From assembly GCA_030523765.1 (NCBI GenBank), contig JAUNHX010000012.1, positions 1 through 53,059 of the forward strand: a DNA stretch of 53,059 bases. The letters are read 5' to 3'. Shown in pieces: positions 24,662 to 33,522 of this stretch. Source of the DNA: Bacteroidales bacterium (lineage in GTDB: Bacteria; Bacteroidota; Bacteroidia; Bacteroidales; P3). How positions within the stretch are numbered: position 1 is the stretch's first letter; each line of letters opens with the position of its first letter. The notes below the pieces were generated by a model. The model did no database searches. It was not told where the DNA came from and saw nothing but the letters and a program-made list of their open reading frames with translations. Made by a program: the position numbers and the translations under genes.

Positions 24662-26761
24662 TTATGATATTTTGCCCCAATTGATGCCGTTACGTTTGTT
24701 GCGAAGATAGAGTAGCAGGCTATAGTGTTCAGGATTTGAGAGGGTTGGGTCGACATCGAGGATGGCTTGTACCGACTCCCTGCTTGAACGCACCAACGGT
24801 TCATCGTCAACGATATCGGCAAGCCGAAGATCGAGGATGCCACTCTGCTGGAGACCTTGTATATCGCCTGGGCCCCGCAATTTAAGGTCGGCCTCTGCGA
24901 TACGGAATCCATCGTTGGAGTTGACCATCGTTTGGATACGTTCCTTTGCAGTAGTGGAGAGATTGTTTTTTGTCATCAAGATACAATAGCTCTGATCAGC
25001 ACCACGACCCACACGACCCCTCAGTTGGTGCAGCTGCGAGAGTCCGAAGCGTTCAGCATTCTCTACCATCATAACAGTGGCGTTGGGTACATCAACCCCA
25101 ACCTCAATGACGGTTGTCGACACCATGATGTTGGCCTCACCTTTCTTGAAACGCTCCATCTCGTAGGCTTTCACATCGGGGGGCATCTTGCCATGAACGA
25201 TGCTTATTTGATACTGAGGTAGAGGGAAATAGCTTACCATCGCATCGTATCCGTTCATCAGATCAACCAAATCCATCTTCTCCGATTCCTGAATCAGAGG
25301 GTAGACCACATAAACCTGTCGCCCAAGGGCAATCTGTTTACGCAGAAAACCATATACTGCCAATCGTTGCGCTTCAGTAGCATGGGTAGTGCGGATGGGC
25401 TTTCGTCCTGGAGGCAACTCATCGATAACGGAGCACTCCAAATCGCCATAGAGGGTCATAGCCAACGTTCTAGGAATGGGAGTAGCAGTCATAACAAGAA
25501 TATGGGGTGGTATTTCGTTCTTAGTCCAAAGTTTAGAACGTTGGGCTACACCGAAACGGTGCTGCTCATCGATGACAACAAAACCTAGGTTATGGAACTG
25601 TACCGATTCTTCAATCAAAGCATGGGTACCTATAAGTAGATCAACCTCACCCTCTTGAAGCCGCTGCTTGATCTTTCTTTTGGCAGCCGCTTTAACCGAA
25701 CCGGTAAGAAGTTCAATCCTGATTCCTAGTCCCTCAGTCATACGACAAAGCGTATTATAATGTTGGGTAGCAAGGATTTCAGTAGGAGCCATAAGACACG
25801 ACTGACATCCGTTGTCGAGGGCTATGAGCATACAAAGCAGAGCTACAAGAGTTTTTCCGCTACCCACATCGCCCTGCAGCAAGCGGTTCATTTGCTTACC
25901 ACTCCGCATGTCGTTGCGTATCTCTTTCACCACCCGTTTCTGAGCACCCGTCAATTCGAAGGGTAGTTTTTCGGCATAGAAACGGTTGAAATGCTCGCCC
26001 ACAGTATTGAACACCAATCCGTTGTTTTTTCGCTGACGTTCATATTTGGCATACTGATAGTCGAGGTGGAGGAGGAAAAGTTCTTCGAACTTCATCCGTT
26101 GGGTAGCGATAGCTATTTCTTGATGATTGCGAGGGAAATGGATCATCCGCATAGCTTCGTAGCGTGAGGGCAACTGATATTGAGCTACAACAGAAGCAGG
26201 TAGGATTTCAGAGAGATGACCTTCGAGCATACGGAAGGCGTTCTCCATCAGTCGCGCCATCCCTTTGGAGGAGAGCCCCGCATTTTTCAACTTCTCGGTG
26301 GAGTTGTAAACAGGGATAAAGGGGAGGGGCGTATGATCTGTTCCCTGAGTTCCAGAAAGGAGTTCTAAGTCGGGATGAGCAATCGATATTTGGTTGCCAA
26401 ACACTGTAGGCTTGCCCATCACCAAATATTCGTAACCCACCTTAATGGAGTCTTGAATCCATCGCAATCCTTTGAACCACACCAGTTCGATAGAGCCAGT
26501 AGGGTCAGTGAAGGTGGCTTTGAGTAAGGGAGTCCTTCCAATCTGAGCCTGAGGCTGAGAGATATGGCCACGCAGTACAACGAGACTGCTATCGGCATCG
26601 AGTTCGGAGACCTTAGTTACATGGGAACGATCCAGATAGCGATAAGGAAAATGCATTAGTAAGTCGCCAAGGGTGAAGATACCCAACTCACGTTGTAGTT
26701 GCAGCGCTTTGGCAGGACCTACCCCCTTCAACATAGTAATATCCATATCGGTTACTGACAT
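24662..26761 (-). CDS. recG: ATP-dependent DNA helicase RecG
   Basis: A 699-residue SF2 helicase that remodels stalled replication forks and branched DNA. The N-terminal part has an HhH-like start (TMLKGVGPAKALQLQ) and the wedge/OB domain (LVVLRGHISQ, to about 160). The helicase core has GDVGSGKTLVALL (Walker A, near residue 293), DEQH, TATPIPRTLAMTLYGDL, and HQLRGRVGRG (motif VI). Length is normal. ATG 26761 begins MSVTDMDITMLKGVG. Confidence 0.97.
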   Translation of the reverse strand: MSVTDMDITMLKGVGPAKALQLQRELGIFTLGDLLMHFPYRYLDRSHVTKVSELDADSSLVVLRGHISQPQAQIGRTPLLKATFTDPTGSIELVWFKGLRWIQDSIKVGYEYLVMGKPTVFGNQISIAHPDLELLSGTQGTDHTPLPFIPVYNSTEKLKNAGLSSKGMARLMENAFRMLEGHLSEILPASVVAQYQLPSRYEAMRMIHFPRNHQEIAIATQRMKFEELFLLHLDYQYAKYERQRKNNGLVFNTVGEHFNRFYAEKLPFELTGAQKRVVKEIRNDMRSGKQMNRLLQGDVGSGKTLVALLCMLIALDNGCQSCLMAPTEILATQHYNTLCRMTEGLGIRIELLTGSVKAAAKRKIKQRLQEGEVDLLIGTHALIEESVQFHNLGFVVIDEQHRFGVAQRSKLWTKNEIPPHILVMTATPIPRTLAMTLYGDLECSVIDELPPGRKPIRTTHATEAQRLAVYGFLRKQIALGRQVYVVYPLIQESEKMDLVDLMNGYDAMVSYFPLPQYQISIVHGKMPPDVKAYEMERFKKGEANIMVSTTVIEVGVDVPNATVMMVENAERFGLSQLHQLRGRVGRGADQSYCILMTKNNLSTTAKERIQTMVNSNDGFRIAEADLKLRGPGDIQGLQQSGILDLRLADIVDDEPLVRSSRESVQAILDVDPTLSNPEHYSLLLYLRNKRNGINWGKIS

Positions 26762-27023
26762 GTTATTTATAACGGCGCATAAGTGAAATTATTATTGTAT
26801 AGGGATAAAAAAAGGAAAAACGAGAAAGAACAGCATGGTTTATGTACTACAATGATGTCATCCACCAGTAGTGCTAGCTGTAATAATAAGATTATAGGAA
26901 GAGGGAAAAACGGACGTAGGGAACGAGGTGGGATTCTCTTAAGAACGGGAAGGGTTGCACGTAGGGAGCGTGGAACGCTACTCTTAGTTAGTGATAAATA
27001 AGAGGGAAGTGGGGAGGAGTAGA
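26762..27023. other. Non-coding gap between recG and coaD
   Basis: No gene, promoter box or terminator that I can support. A short imperfect direct repeat (ACGTAGGGAACGAGG near 26914 and CACGTAGGGAGCGTGG near 26958) is present. Confidence 0.3.
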
Positions 27024-27491
27024 TTATGCAAAGTCGCTACGGATGGCCTGAGGTAGGAAGGGACGCACATCACGTCCGAAGGCGATAAGTTCGCGAACAG
27101 TAGAGGAGCTGACCACTTCGGCATCGGTGTTACTGAGCATCATAACAGTCTCAACAGCAGGGTATAGAAGATTGTTAACTTTAGCTGTCTCAGCTTCGTA
27201 GGCATAGTCGTTGGCATTGCGGAGACCCCGAAGGATGAAGCCCACCTGGTGCTGACGACAGTAATCAACCGTCAGTTCACTACAGGTATCAACACTAACT
27301 TGGGGCAGATCGGCAAAGGTGCGACGTATCCATTCTATCCGCTGCTCAAGAGGGAAGTGATATTGTTTGCGAACATTGACTCCTACTACGATGGTGATAG
27401 CATCGAAGAGAGGGAGGGCACGACGCACTAACTGCTCGTGACCGATGGTGATGGGATCGAAACTGCCGGGGAAGATAGCGATACGTTGCAT
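27024..27491 (-). CDS. coaD: Phosphopantetheine adenylyltransferase
   Basis: A 155-residue nucleotidyltransferase catalysing the fourth step of coenzyme A synthesis (4'-phosphopantetheine plus ATP to dephospho-CoA). It has the nucleotide-binding GSFDPITIGHEQLV with the T/H-x-G-H signature, GLRNANDYAYE and the C-terminal SSSTVRELIAFG. Length and motifs are normal. It follows the barrel protein gene by 39 bp on the same strand, so they are probably co-transcribed. Confidence 0.96.
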   Translation of the reverse strand: MQRIAIFPGSFDPITIGHEQLVRRALPLFDAITIVVGVNVRKQYHFPLEQRIEWIRRTFADLPQVSVDTCSELTVDYCRQHQVGFILRGLRNANDYAYEAETAKVNNLLYPAVETVMMLSNTDAEVVSSSTVRELIAFGRDVRPFLPQAIRSDFA

Positions 27492-27530
27492 AATGAATGG
27501 GGGATTGGATGATGATAAGGGAACACAATA

Positions 27531-28250
27531 CTAGCGACGACGCCCCTTCTTGTAACGACTGCTTTTGCTATCGCCAAACTCGTAGAGCAGACGGAAGGAG
27601 AGGGAGGAATTGTAACAATCGTTGGTCCAAGTCTCTGTATTGGTGCCATTGGTGATGCGTGTGAAATGCCAATCTTTCTTGATTGGGAAGAGGGAATACT
27701 GCCAGCGGAAGCTGAACTTCAAGCCTTGCCATAGGGGGAAACGAATATCGACCATGATAGGGATATCGTTGCGAAGAAACGACATATCGCTAGTATCGGG
27801 AATGAAGTAAGTGTCGCTGAAGAAGAGTGATCCATGAGGTTGTTGTACCAATCGACTATAGCCTATGCCCGCACCGATGGTGATACCACCATAAGGATCG
27901 GTGAAATGGAGCATAATCGGGATATCTACATAGTTGAGGCGGAGGGCTTCGAGCAGATAAGGATCGGGGTTGATGGTGTTCTTAGCACCGCGTTGAGAAT
28001 AGGTAGCTTCGATAGAGAGGTGCCACATCTCATCGCGATCAAGGGGAAGGATAGCACCTACACCTGCGGTGAAGCCAGGCAGCTTGAAGCCTTTCAGCTC
28101 ATCGCCTTCAATCTGCGATATCGTAAGTCCTGCCACCGGATAGGCATGAAAGACAGCGCTGTTGCGACGACCACGATGTTGGGCCGACGCCGATGAAAGG
28201 AGAAGCAGCAGAGTTACAAAAGGTAGTATCTTTCTATAAATATGTGTCAT
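27531..28250 (-). CDS. Outer-membrane beta-barrel protein, PorT-like
   Basis: A 239-residue exported protein: signal peptide cleaved after LLLLSSASA, then alternating hydrophobic strands with many aromatic ends (for example HLSIEATYSQRGAKN and LKFSFRWQYSLF) and a basic tail (SRYKKGRRR). Size and pattern fit the PorT family of small Bacteroidota outer-membrane barrels. PorT in P. gingivalis belongs to the type IX secretion system; I cannot tell from sequence alone whether this is the true orthologue. The C-terminus is Arg/Lys rich, unlike the Phe-terminated barrels of Proteobacteria. Confidence 0.6.
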   Translation of the reverse strand: MTHIYRKILPFVTLLLLLSSASAQHRGRRNSAVFHAYPVAGLTISQIEGDELKGFKLPGFTAGVGAILPLDRDEMWHLSIEATYSQRGAKNTINPDPYLLEALRLNYVDIPIMLHFTDPYGGITIGAGIGYSRLVQQPHGSLFFSDTYFIPDTSDMSFLRNDIPIMVDIRFPLWQGLKFSFRWQYSLFPIKKDWHFTRITNGTNTETWTNDCYNSSLSFRLLYEFGDSKSSRYKKGRRR

Positions 28251-28456
28251 TCTTTAATAATAATTGATATTTTGTTTTATTTGGTTTGACGAAAACAGAG
28301 TACAAACCCATAACAACATTCTTGATAACGCATCTATGACGGAAAAATTGTAGAGGCACTTCTTTTTTATATCATCTATATCCCTTGAACAGTCTATGGT
28401 AAACTATTTGAAAAATGCTTTCAAGCCAAGAATAGCAAGGAAAATGAAATTTTTTC

Positions 28457-28485
28457 TTGTATGTTGCATTTTTTTTGTATTTTTG
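28457..28485 (+). promoter_or_regulatory. Promoter of the tRNA gene
   Basis: TTG at 28457-28459 and TATTTTTG at 28478-28485, 18 bp apart. Start near 28492, 20 bases before the tRNA. Confidence 0.6.
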
Positions 28486-28511
28486 CACTCGATTTCGAGA
28501 GAAAGAAATCG

Positions 28512-28585
28512 GGTCCTTTAGCTCAGTTGGTTAGAGCAGCTGACTCATAATCAGCGGGTCCAAGGTTCGAGCCCTTGAAGGACCA
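28512..28585 (+). tRNA. tRNA-Met (CAT anticodon)
   Basis: A full cloverleaf: acceptor GGTCCTT (28512-28518) with AAGGACC (28578-28584), a D arm with AGCTCAGTTGGTTAGAGC, an anticodon stem GCTGA/TCAGC around CTCATAA (anticodon CAT at 28546-28548), and a T arm with GGTTCGAGCCC. Discriminator base A; CCA is not encoded. It is not the initiator type (the acceptor has a paired first base). The CAT anticodon could also belong to the tRNA-Ile that is modified to read AUA, but the body fits elongator Met better. Confidence 0.9.
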
Positions 28586-28594
28586 CCCACCAAG

Positions 28595-28630
28595 AAAAAG
28601 CAGTTTTGTGAAGACAGAACTGCTTTTTTT
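28595..28630 (+). terminator. tRNA terminator
   Basis: A 15-bp stem (28595-28609 with 28614-28628) around GAAG, ending in a run of seven T or more. Confidence 0.85.
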
Positions 28631-28671
28631 GTTGACGTAGAAAGAAAAAAGGAACGTTATTTTTATATTTT

Positions 28672-28702
28672 TTTGCCAATCAAAGAAAAGTTTGTATCTT
28701 TG
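28672..28702 (+). promoter_or_regulatory. Promoter of ilvE
   Basis: TTTG at 28672-28675 and TATCTTTG at 28695-28702, 19 bp apart, matching the Bacteroidota consensus. It lies inside the longest open frame and so supports ATG 28748 as the start. Confidence 0.75.
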
Positions 28703-28747
28703 CTTTACCTAAATAACTATTGTATAATATATAAAGTTCTAAAAAAT

Positions 28748-29761
28748 ATGGAATTAGATTGGCAAAACCTTCCGTTTGGCTACGTAAAAACGGATTATAA
28801 TGTACGCTGCTACTACCGCAATGGTCAGTGGGGTGAAGTAGAGACTTCCTCATCGGAGAATGTGGAAATCCACATGGCTGCTTCGAGTCTTCACTATGGC
28901 CAGGAGGCATTCGAAGGACTGAAGGCTTATCGTTGCAAAGATGGTAAGATCCGTATGTTCCGTCCCGAAGCAAACGCTGAGCGTCTGCAGAGCACCTGCC
29001 GTGGTATCATGATGCCCGAACTGCCTACCGAGAAGTTTGTCGAGATGTGCAAACGCGTTATTCGTCTCAACGAGCGTTTCATTCCTCCTTACGGTACTGG
29101 CGCAAGCCTTTATCTCCGTCCTCTACTCATCGGTACTGGCATCACTGTAGGTGTGAAACCTGCCGACGAGTATCTGTTCATGATCTTTGTTACTCCTGTA
29201 GGTCCTTACTTCAAGGGCGGATTCCAGGCCAACCCCTATGTTATTACCCGTAAATATGACCGCAGTGCTCCTCTGGGTACTGGTATCTACAAAGTGGGTG
29301 GTAACTATGCTGCTTCGCTGCGTGCTCACGTTGAAGCTTGCCACGGTGGTCAGTATGCTTGCGAGTTCTATCTCGATGCTAAGGAGAAGAAATATGTCGA
29401 TGAGGCTGGTGCTGCCAACTTCTTCGGTATCAAGGACAACACCTATATCACTCCCAAGTCGACTTCGATCCTTCCCTCTATCACCAACAAGAGCCTGATG
29501 CAGTTGGCAGAAGATATGGGCATGAAGGTAGAACGTCGTCCTATCGATGTTGAAGAGCTGGCTGGCTTCCAGGAGGCTGGTGCTTGCGGTACGGCTGCTG
29601 TTATCAGCCCCATCGAGCGCCTTGATGATCCTGAAACTGGCAAGAGCTATGTTTTCGGTAAAGAACCCGGTCCTTGGAGCACTAAACTCTATCACGCCCT
29701 CCGCGCTATCCAGCTAGGCGAGGCCGAGGATGTTCACAACTGGAACACCATCGTTGAATAA
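28748..29761 (+). CDS. ilvE: Branched-chain amino acid aminotransferase
   Basis: A 337-residue PLP enzyme (class IV fold) that interconverts Leu, Ile and Val with their 2-oxo acids, the last step of their synthesis. Motifs include LHYGQEAFEGLKAYR, LYLRPLLIGTG, the lysine in YKVGGNYAASL that carries PLP, and EAGAANFFGI followed by LPSITNKSL and ACGTAAVISPI. The start at 28748 follows from the promoter position and the family N-terminus. Single-gene unit. Confidence 0.96.
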   Translation: MELDWQNLPFGYVKTDYNVRCYYRNGQWGEVETSSSENVEIHMAASSLHYGQEAFEGLKAYRCKDGKIRMFRPEANAERLQSTCRGIMMPELPTEKFVEMCKRVIRLNERFIPPYGTGASLYLRPLLIGTGITVGVKPADEYLFMIFVTPVGPYFKGGFQANPYVITRKYDRSAPLGTGIYKVGGNYAASLRAHVEACHGGQYACEFYLDAKEKKYVDEAGAANFFGIKDNTYITPKSTSILPSITNKSLMQLAEDMGMKVERRPIDVEELAGFQEAGACGTAAVISPIERLDDPETGKSYVFGKEPGPWSTKLYHALRAIQLGEAEDVHNWNTIVE

Positions 29762-29797
29762 AGTAGAACAATTCAAACTTACTTCTATTCATAATAA

Positions 29798-29830
29798 GCT
29801 CTCCACCCCTAAAGGTGGAGAGCCTTTTTT
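29798..29830 (+). terminator. Terminator of ilvE
   Basis: A perfect 10-bp stem GCTCTCCACC/GGTGGAGAGC (29798-29807, 29814-29823) followed by C and six T. Confidence 0.9.
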
Positions 29831-29882
29831 ATTTCTATTTTTCTATTACAAAAGAATGAAGGATGGGAAATAACGAAAAGGA

Positions 29883-30674
29883 TTATTTCTCGTTGCCATC
29901 TGCTGTAGTAGTACTATCAGGTGCTGACACATGCACCGTTCTGCCTACAATAAGGATACTGAGTTCGTAGAGGAGGTAGATAGGTAACGATACTACGAAA
30001 AGAGTGAAAGCATCGCCCGAAGGGGTGATGATGGCAGCAAGTATAAGGATGATGACGATAGCATGACGACGATATTTCTTCATGAATGTAGCACGAAGAA
30101 TGCCCATCTTAGCCATAAGCCAACAAAGGATGGGGAGTTCAAACACGATACCCATCGAAAGGGAGAGGATAAGAAGGGTTGAGATATAAGAGGTGAGGGT
30201 GATATGATTGACAATAGATTCACTGACTTGATAGGTGGCTAAGAAACGGAGGGTGAGGGGAAAGATGATAAGATAACAAATCAAAAGACCTACAATAAAC
30301 ATCAGATAGCCACCACCTACTGCTTTGAGGGCATTGCCCCGTTCGCGAGGATAAAGGGCAGGGGAGATGTAGTCGAAGAAAGCATAAAGCACATAAGGCG
30401 ATACCAAAAGGAGACCTGCATAAAGGGCTATCTTGAGATGAATCATGAACTGTTGAGCCAGCTCCACATTGATAAGATCGAGATGGAAAGGGGTATCGAA
30501 AGCACTGATACGACTAAGCCATCGATAGGTGATGAAGTCGGAACGACTGGGAGCCAGCACTATATTGAACAGCGGTTCTTTAAAGAAAAAGGCAACCACC
30601 CCTCCTACAAGGGCGGCAACAATGATACGCACCAAAGTGGAGCGTAAGGCGTCAAGATGTTCCCAAAAGGTCAC
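29883..30674 (-). CDS. tatC: Sec-independent protein translocase subunit TatC
   Basis: A 263-residue inner-membrane protein with six hydrophobic segments; TatC recognises twin-arginine signals. The family start TFWEHLDALRSTLVRIIVA (usual form F..HL.ELR) is present, as is the conserved block VFELPILCWLMAKMGI. The start codon is GTG at 30674; the frame has a stop (the tatA stop) just upstream, so no ATG start is available. It follows tatA by 6 bp. Confidence 0.95.
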   Translation of the reverse strand: MTFWEHLDALRSTLVRIIVAALVGGVVAFFFKEPLFNIVLAPSRSDFITYRWLSRISAFDTPFHLDLINVELAQQFMIHLKIALYAGLLLVSPYVLYAFFDYISPALYPRERGNALKAVGGGYLMFIVGLLICYLIIFPLTLRFLATYQVSESIVNHITLTSYISTLLILSLSMGIVFELPILCWLMAKMGILRATFMKKYRRHAIVIILILAAIITPSGDAFTLFVVSLPIYLLYELSILIVGRTVHVSAPDSTTTADGNEK

Positions 30675-30680
30675 AGACGA

Positions 30681-30911
30681 TTACTGTTCGTTGGTCTTGT
30701 TCTGCTCTTCGTCGATCGACTTGATAGCCGTTTCGTTAGAAGGCTTGTCATCTTTCTTGGGTTCTTCGATACCATTCATGCCATCGCGGAAACTCTTCAC
30801 CCCTTTACCCATGCCTTTCATGAGTTCAGGAATCTTGCGGCCTCCAAAAAGGAGTAGTACAATAAGGAGGATAACGATGATTTCGGTGGTACCAATGTTT
30901 AACAGATGCAT
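30681..30911 (-). CDS. tatA: Twin-arginine translocase subunit TatA
   Basis: A 76-residue protein with one N-terminal helix (EIIVILLIVLLLFGGRKIPELMKGMGKG), the FG hinge and an amphipathic helix, then a charged tail. TatA forms the pore of the Tat system with TatC. Immediately upstream of tatC. Bacteroidota often have only this TatA/TatC pair, without TatB. Confidence 0.95.
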   Translation of the reverse strand: MHLLNIGTTEIIVILLIVLLLFGGRKIPELMKGMGKGVKSFRDGMNGIEEPKKDDKPSNETAIKSIDEEQNKTNEQ

Positions 30912-30971
30912 AGGATAGGTATATTATTTAATGAATACTATATTTTATACTATATATATGCTGATAGATTA

Positions 30972-32411
30972 TCAACTGTTGCGTTTCAACGTCTCAACAT
31001 ATTGGTCGATACGACGCATTTCCTCAGGGATATTGATGGTTTGGGGACAATGCGACACACAGTGATTGCAGCCAATACAGTGATCGGCCTGACGAAGTTT
31101 AGGCACCGAACGATCGTAGCCAACCAAGAAGGCCTTACGAGCTTTGCGATAGGCTCGCATTTCGGACGATGTTTTCTCATCAATATCGTCTGCCTCAACG
31201 ATGTGACCCTCGTTGAGACAGCGGTTATAATGCTGAAAAACAGAGGGGATATCGATGCCATAGGGACAAGGCATACAGTACTGACAGCTAGTGCAAGGCA
31301 CCATAGGATAATCGGCATAGACTGAAGCGATATTCTCCAGCAATGCAAACTCCTCCTCATTCAAGGGTTTCAACGGGGAGAAGGTACGGATGTTGTCCTG
31401 CAGATGCTCCATATAGGTCATACCCGAAAGGACGGTGAGAATACGAGGCATAGTGCCTGCAAAACGGAAAGCCCACGATGCGATACTGGCATCAGGTTCG
31501 CGCTCCTTGAGTTGTTGAGTGGCATGCTCGTTCAATTCAGCCAGTCGTCCTCCCAGCAGTGGCTCCATCACAAAGCAGGGGATACCCCTTTTATCGGCTT
31601 CGCCATAAAGATATTCCGAGTTGGTATTACTCTCGTTCATCTGTTTGGCATGACGATAATCAACAAAAGAGTGCTGAATAAGGACATGGTTCCAATGCAC
31701 CTTATCGTGCATAGCCATACAACGATCAAACACAGCGATATCGCCATGATAGGAGAATCCGAGATTGCGTATACGCCCCTTGTCGCGTTGTTCCATCAGC
31801 CATTCGAGGATACCATTATCGATAAAGCGACGTTCAAAAGTCTCCATCGAAGAGAGGGTGTTGCCATTGGCATCTCTTGATGTACCACCTACCGAATGGA
31901 TCATTAGGAAATCGACATAGTCGGTTTGCAGATATTTCAGTGAGTTCTCGAAAATTGCTTTGCTCTTCTCGAACGACCAAGTTGTAGGCGAGAAGTTAGA
32001 CATCTTAGTGCTTACCCTCCAGCTGCTTCGAGGATAACGACTTAAAGCTATACCTGTGGCTTGTTCGGAACGTCCCTTGCAGTAAGGGGGAGCAGTATCG
32101 AAGAGGTTGACACCGTGAGCAATAGCATAATCAACAAGCTTGTTAATCTGATCTTGATCCAGCTCCATATCTTGTTCGCGCCCACTCTTGCCCTCGATAG
32201 TTGGAAGACGCATCATACCATAACCTAGCAGAGACACCTTCTCGCCATGCTGGTCAGTACGATAGGTCATCTTATCAGTGGGCACTTCGCCCAGTTGGCC
32301 ACCTTCCGTTTTTACGTTTTTGGGATGATCGCAGCCAGCAGCCACAGCAGCAGTGGCTAAGGTGCCAGCTCCGAAGACCTTAAGGAATTGACGGCGAGAG
32401 ATATCTTTCAT
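30972..32411 (-). CDS. Tat-exported aldo/keto reductase with two [4Fe-4S] clusters
   Basis: A 479-residue protein. It starts at ATG 32411 (MKDISRRQFLKVFGAGTLA): a twin-arginine signal with a Cys at the end (AAGC) that may be lipidated. A TTG-initiated reading from 32441 only adds ten residues. Residues about 50-370 are an aldo/keto reductase barrel (LFDTAPPYCKGRSEQ supplies Asp and Tyr, VSTKMS the Lys, MIHSVGG the His). The C-terminus carries two ferredoxin-like clusters: CTSCQYCMPCPYG and CIGCNHCVSHCP. A redox enzyme outside the cytoplasm, encoded beside tatA/tatC. Substrate unknown. Confidence 0.88.
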   Translation of the reverse strand: MKDISRRQFLKVFGAGTLATAAVAAGCDHPKNVKTEGGQLGEVPTDKMTYRTDQHGEKVSLLGYGMMRLPTIEGKSGREQDMELDQDQINKLVDYAIAHGVNLFDTAPPYCKGRSEQATGIALSRYPRSSWRVSTKMSNFSPTTWSFEKSKAIFENSLKYLQTDYVDFLMIHSVGGTSRDANGNTLSSMETFERRFIDNGILEWLMEQRDKGRIRNLGFSYHGDIAVFDRCMAMHDKVHWNHVLIQHSFVDYRHAKQMNESNTNSEYLYGEADKRGIPCFVMEPLLGGRLAELNEHATQQLKEREPDASIASWAFRFAGTMPRILTVLSGMTYMEHLQDNIRTFSPLKPLNEEEFALLENIASVYADYPMVPCTSCQYCMPCPYGIDIPSVFQHYNRCLNEGHIVEADDIDEKTSSEMRAYRKARKAFLVGYDRSVPKLRQADHCIGCNHCVSHCPQTINIPEEMRRIDQYVETLKRNS

Positions 32412-32497
32412 AGGTATGGGGTTTGTTTGTTGATTATTCAAATGATGAACTGATGGGGGATAGGGGAGAGCCCTTTGATAAGTGTTTTCTAATGAGG

Positions 32498-33484
32498 CTA
32501 TCGCGATTCAGCATGACGACGAGCATGTTTGTTCTTGTTCCAGAAACCAAACATCTCGCTCACGTTATCGACAGTCATAAAGGCGCTTATCTTGTTATCG
32601 TCAATATATTTATGCAGTTTGGCAAAATCATCTTTGGTAAGCAGTGTCTCAAGCTCAAGCGACTTCTCGCCCGTGAAGCCACCAATCACCTCATGCAAGG
32701 TGCATCCACGATGAATATCATTGATGATAAACTGCCGTAACTTGTCGGTATCTTTCGAGACGATACATACCCGTTTGCGGTTGTTGAGCAGAGCGGTAAA
32801 GTAATCAACCACCACACCATTAAGCCAAGTTCCAATAAGTCCGATGATCACCATGCGGGCATCGTTGATCAAGAAAGCGGTGCAGCAGATGATACCACCA
32901 GCAATGGTTACCGATTTGCCAATATCGAAATGGAGATACTTGTTGACGATCTTAGCCAAGATATCCAATCCACCAGTAGAGGCATTGATCGAGAAGAGGA
33001 TGGCTTGCGAAGCGCTGAGCATCAGGATGAAACAGAGCAGGTCGAACCAAAGGTTGCCCATCACACTAACGGTACCATCCATTCCAGGCACAGGGATAGC
33101 GAGACTTTCCCAAGGAAGGATTTTCTCTTCGAGATCAACCAGAGGACCCAGAATCATAGCGGTATACACCGTTTTGGCTCCAAACTCCTTGCCAATCAGA
33201 AACCATGCCAGTACCAGCAAGATAGCGTTGATGATTACAATCATAGTAGGTACCGAGATAGCACCACCAAGCAACTTGCTAAGTACGATGGAGAGACCCG
33301 AGATAGTACCAATAATCATACTAGCAGGGGTGAGGAAATAGTTAACACAGGCTGCAACAAGCAGCATGCCAATGGTCATAATAACTAGTTCCTTCCAGAA
33401 TTTGAAGGAGATAAGTGCTTGACCAACCATTGTCCACGTTTCGCGTTGGCCCAGTTTTTTAATGTCTTCTATAACTTGATTCAT
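32498..33484 (-). CDS. YitT-family membrane protein
   Basis: A 328-residue inner-membrane protein with about five or six helices (from ELVIMTIGMLLVAACVNYF at residue 32) and a C-terminal DUF2179 domain (LLNNRKRVCIVSKDTDKLRQ through SAFMTVDNVSEMFGFW). This is the YitT family (DUF161 plus DUF2179), whose substrate is unknown. I start at ATG 33484 (MNQVIEDIKKLG); an upstream extension to 33616 would overlap a promoter region and is not family-like. It sits between the two Fe-S protein genes. Confidence 0.85.
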   Translation of the reverse strand: MNQVIEDIKKLGQRETWTMVGQALISFKFWKELVIMTIGMLLVAACVNYFLTPASMIIGTISGLSIVLSKLLGGAISVPTMIVIINAILLVLAWFLIGKEFGAKTVYTAMILGPLVDLEEKILPWESLAIPVPGMDGTVSVMGNLWFDLLCFILMLSASQAILFSINASTGGLDILAKIVNKYLHFDIGKSVTIAGGIICCTAFLINDARMVIIGLIGTWLNGVVVDYFTALLNNRKRVCIVSKDTDKLRQFIINDIHRGCTLHEVIGGFTGEKSLELETLLTKDDFAKLHKYIDDNKISAFMTVDNVSEMFGFWNKNKHARRHAESR

Positions 33485-33522
33485 GATGTTTTTTTTGTAT
33501 TTGCTTAGTTTTGAAATATGAG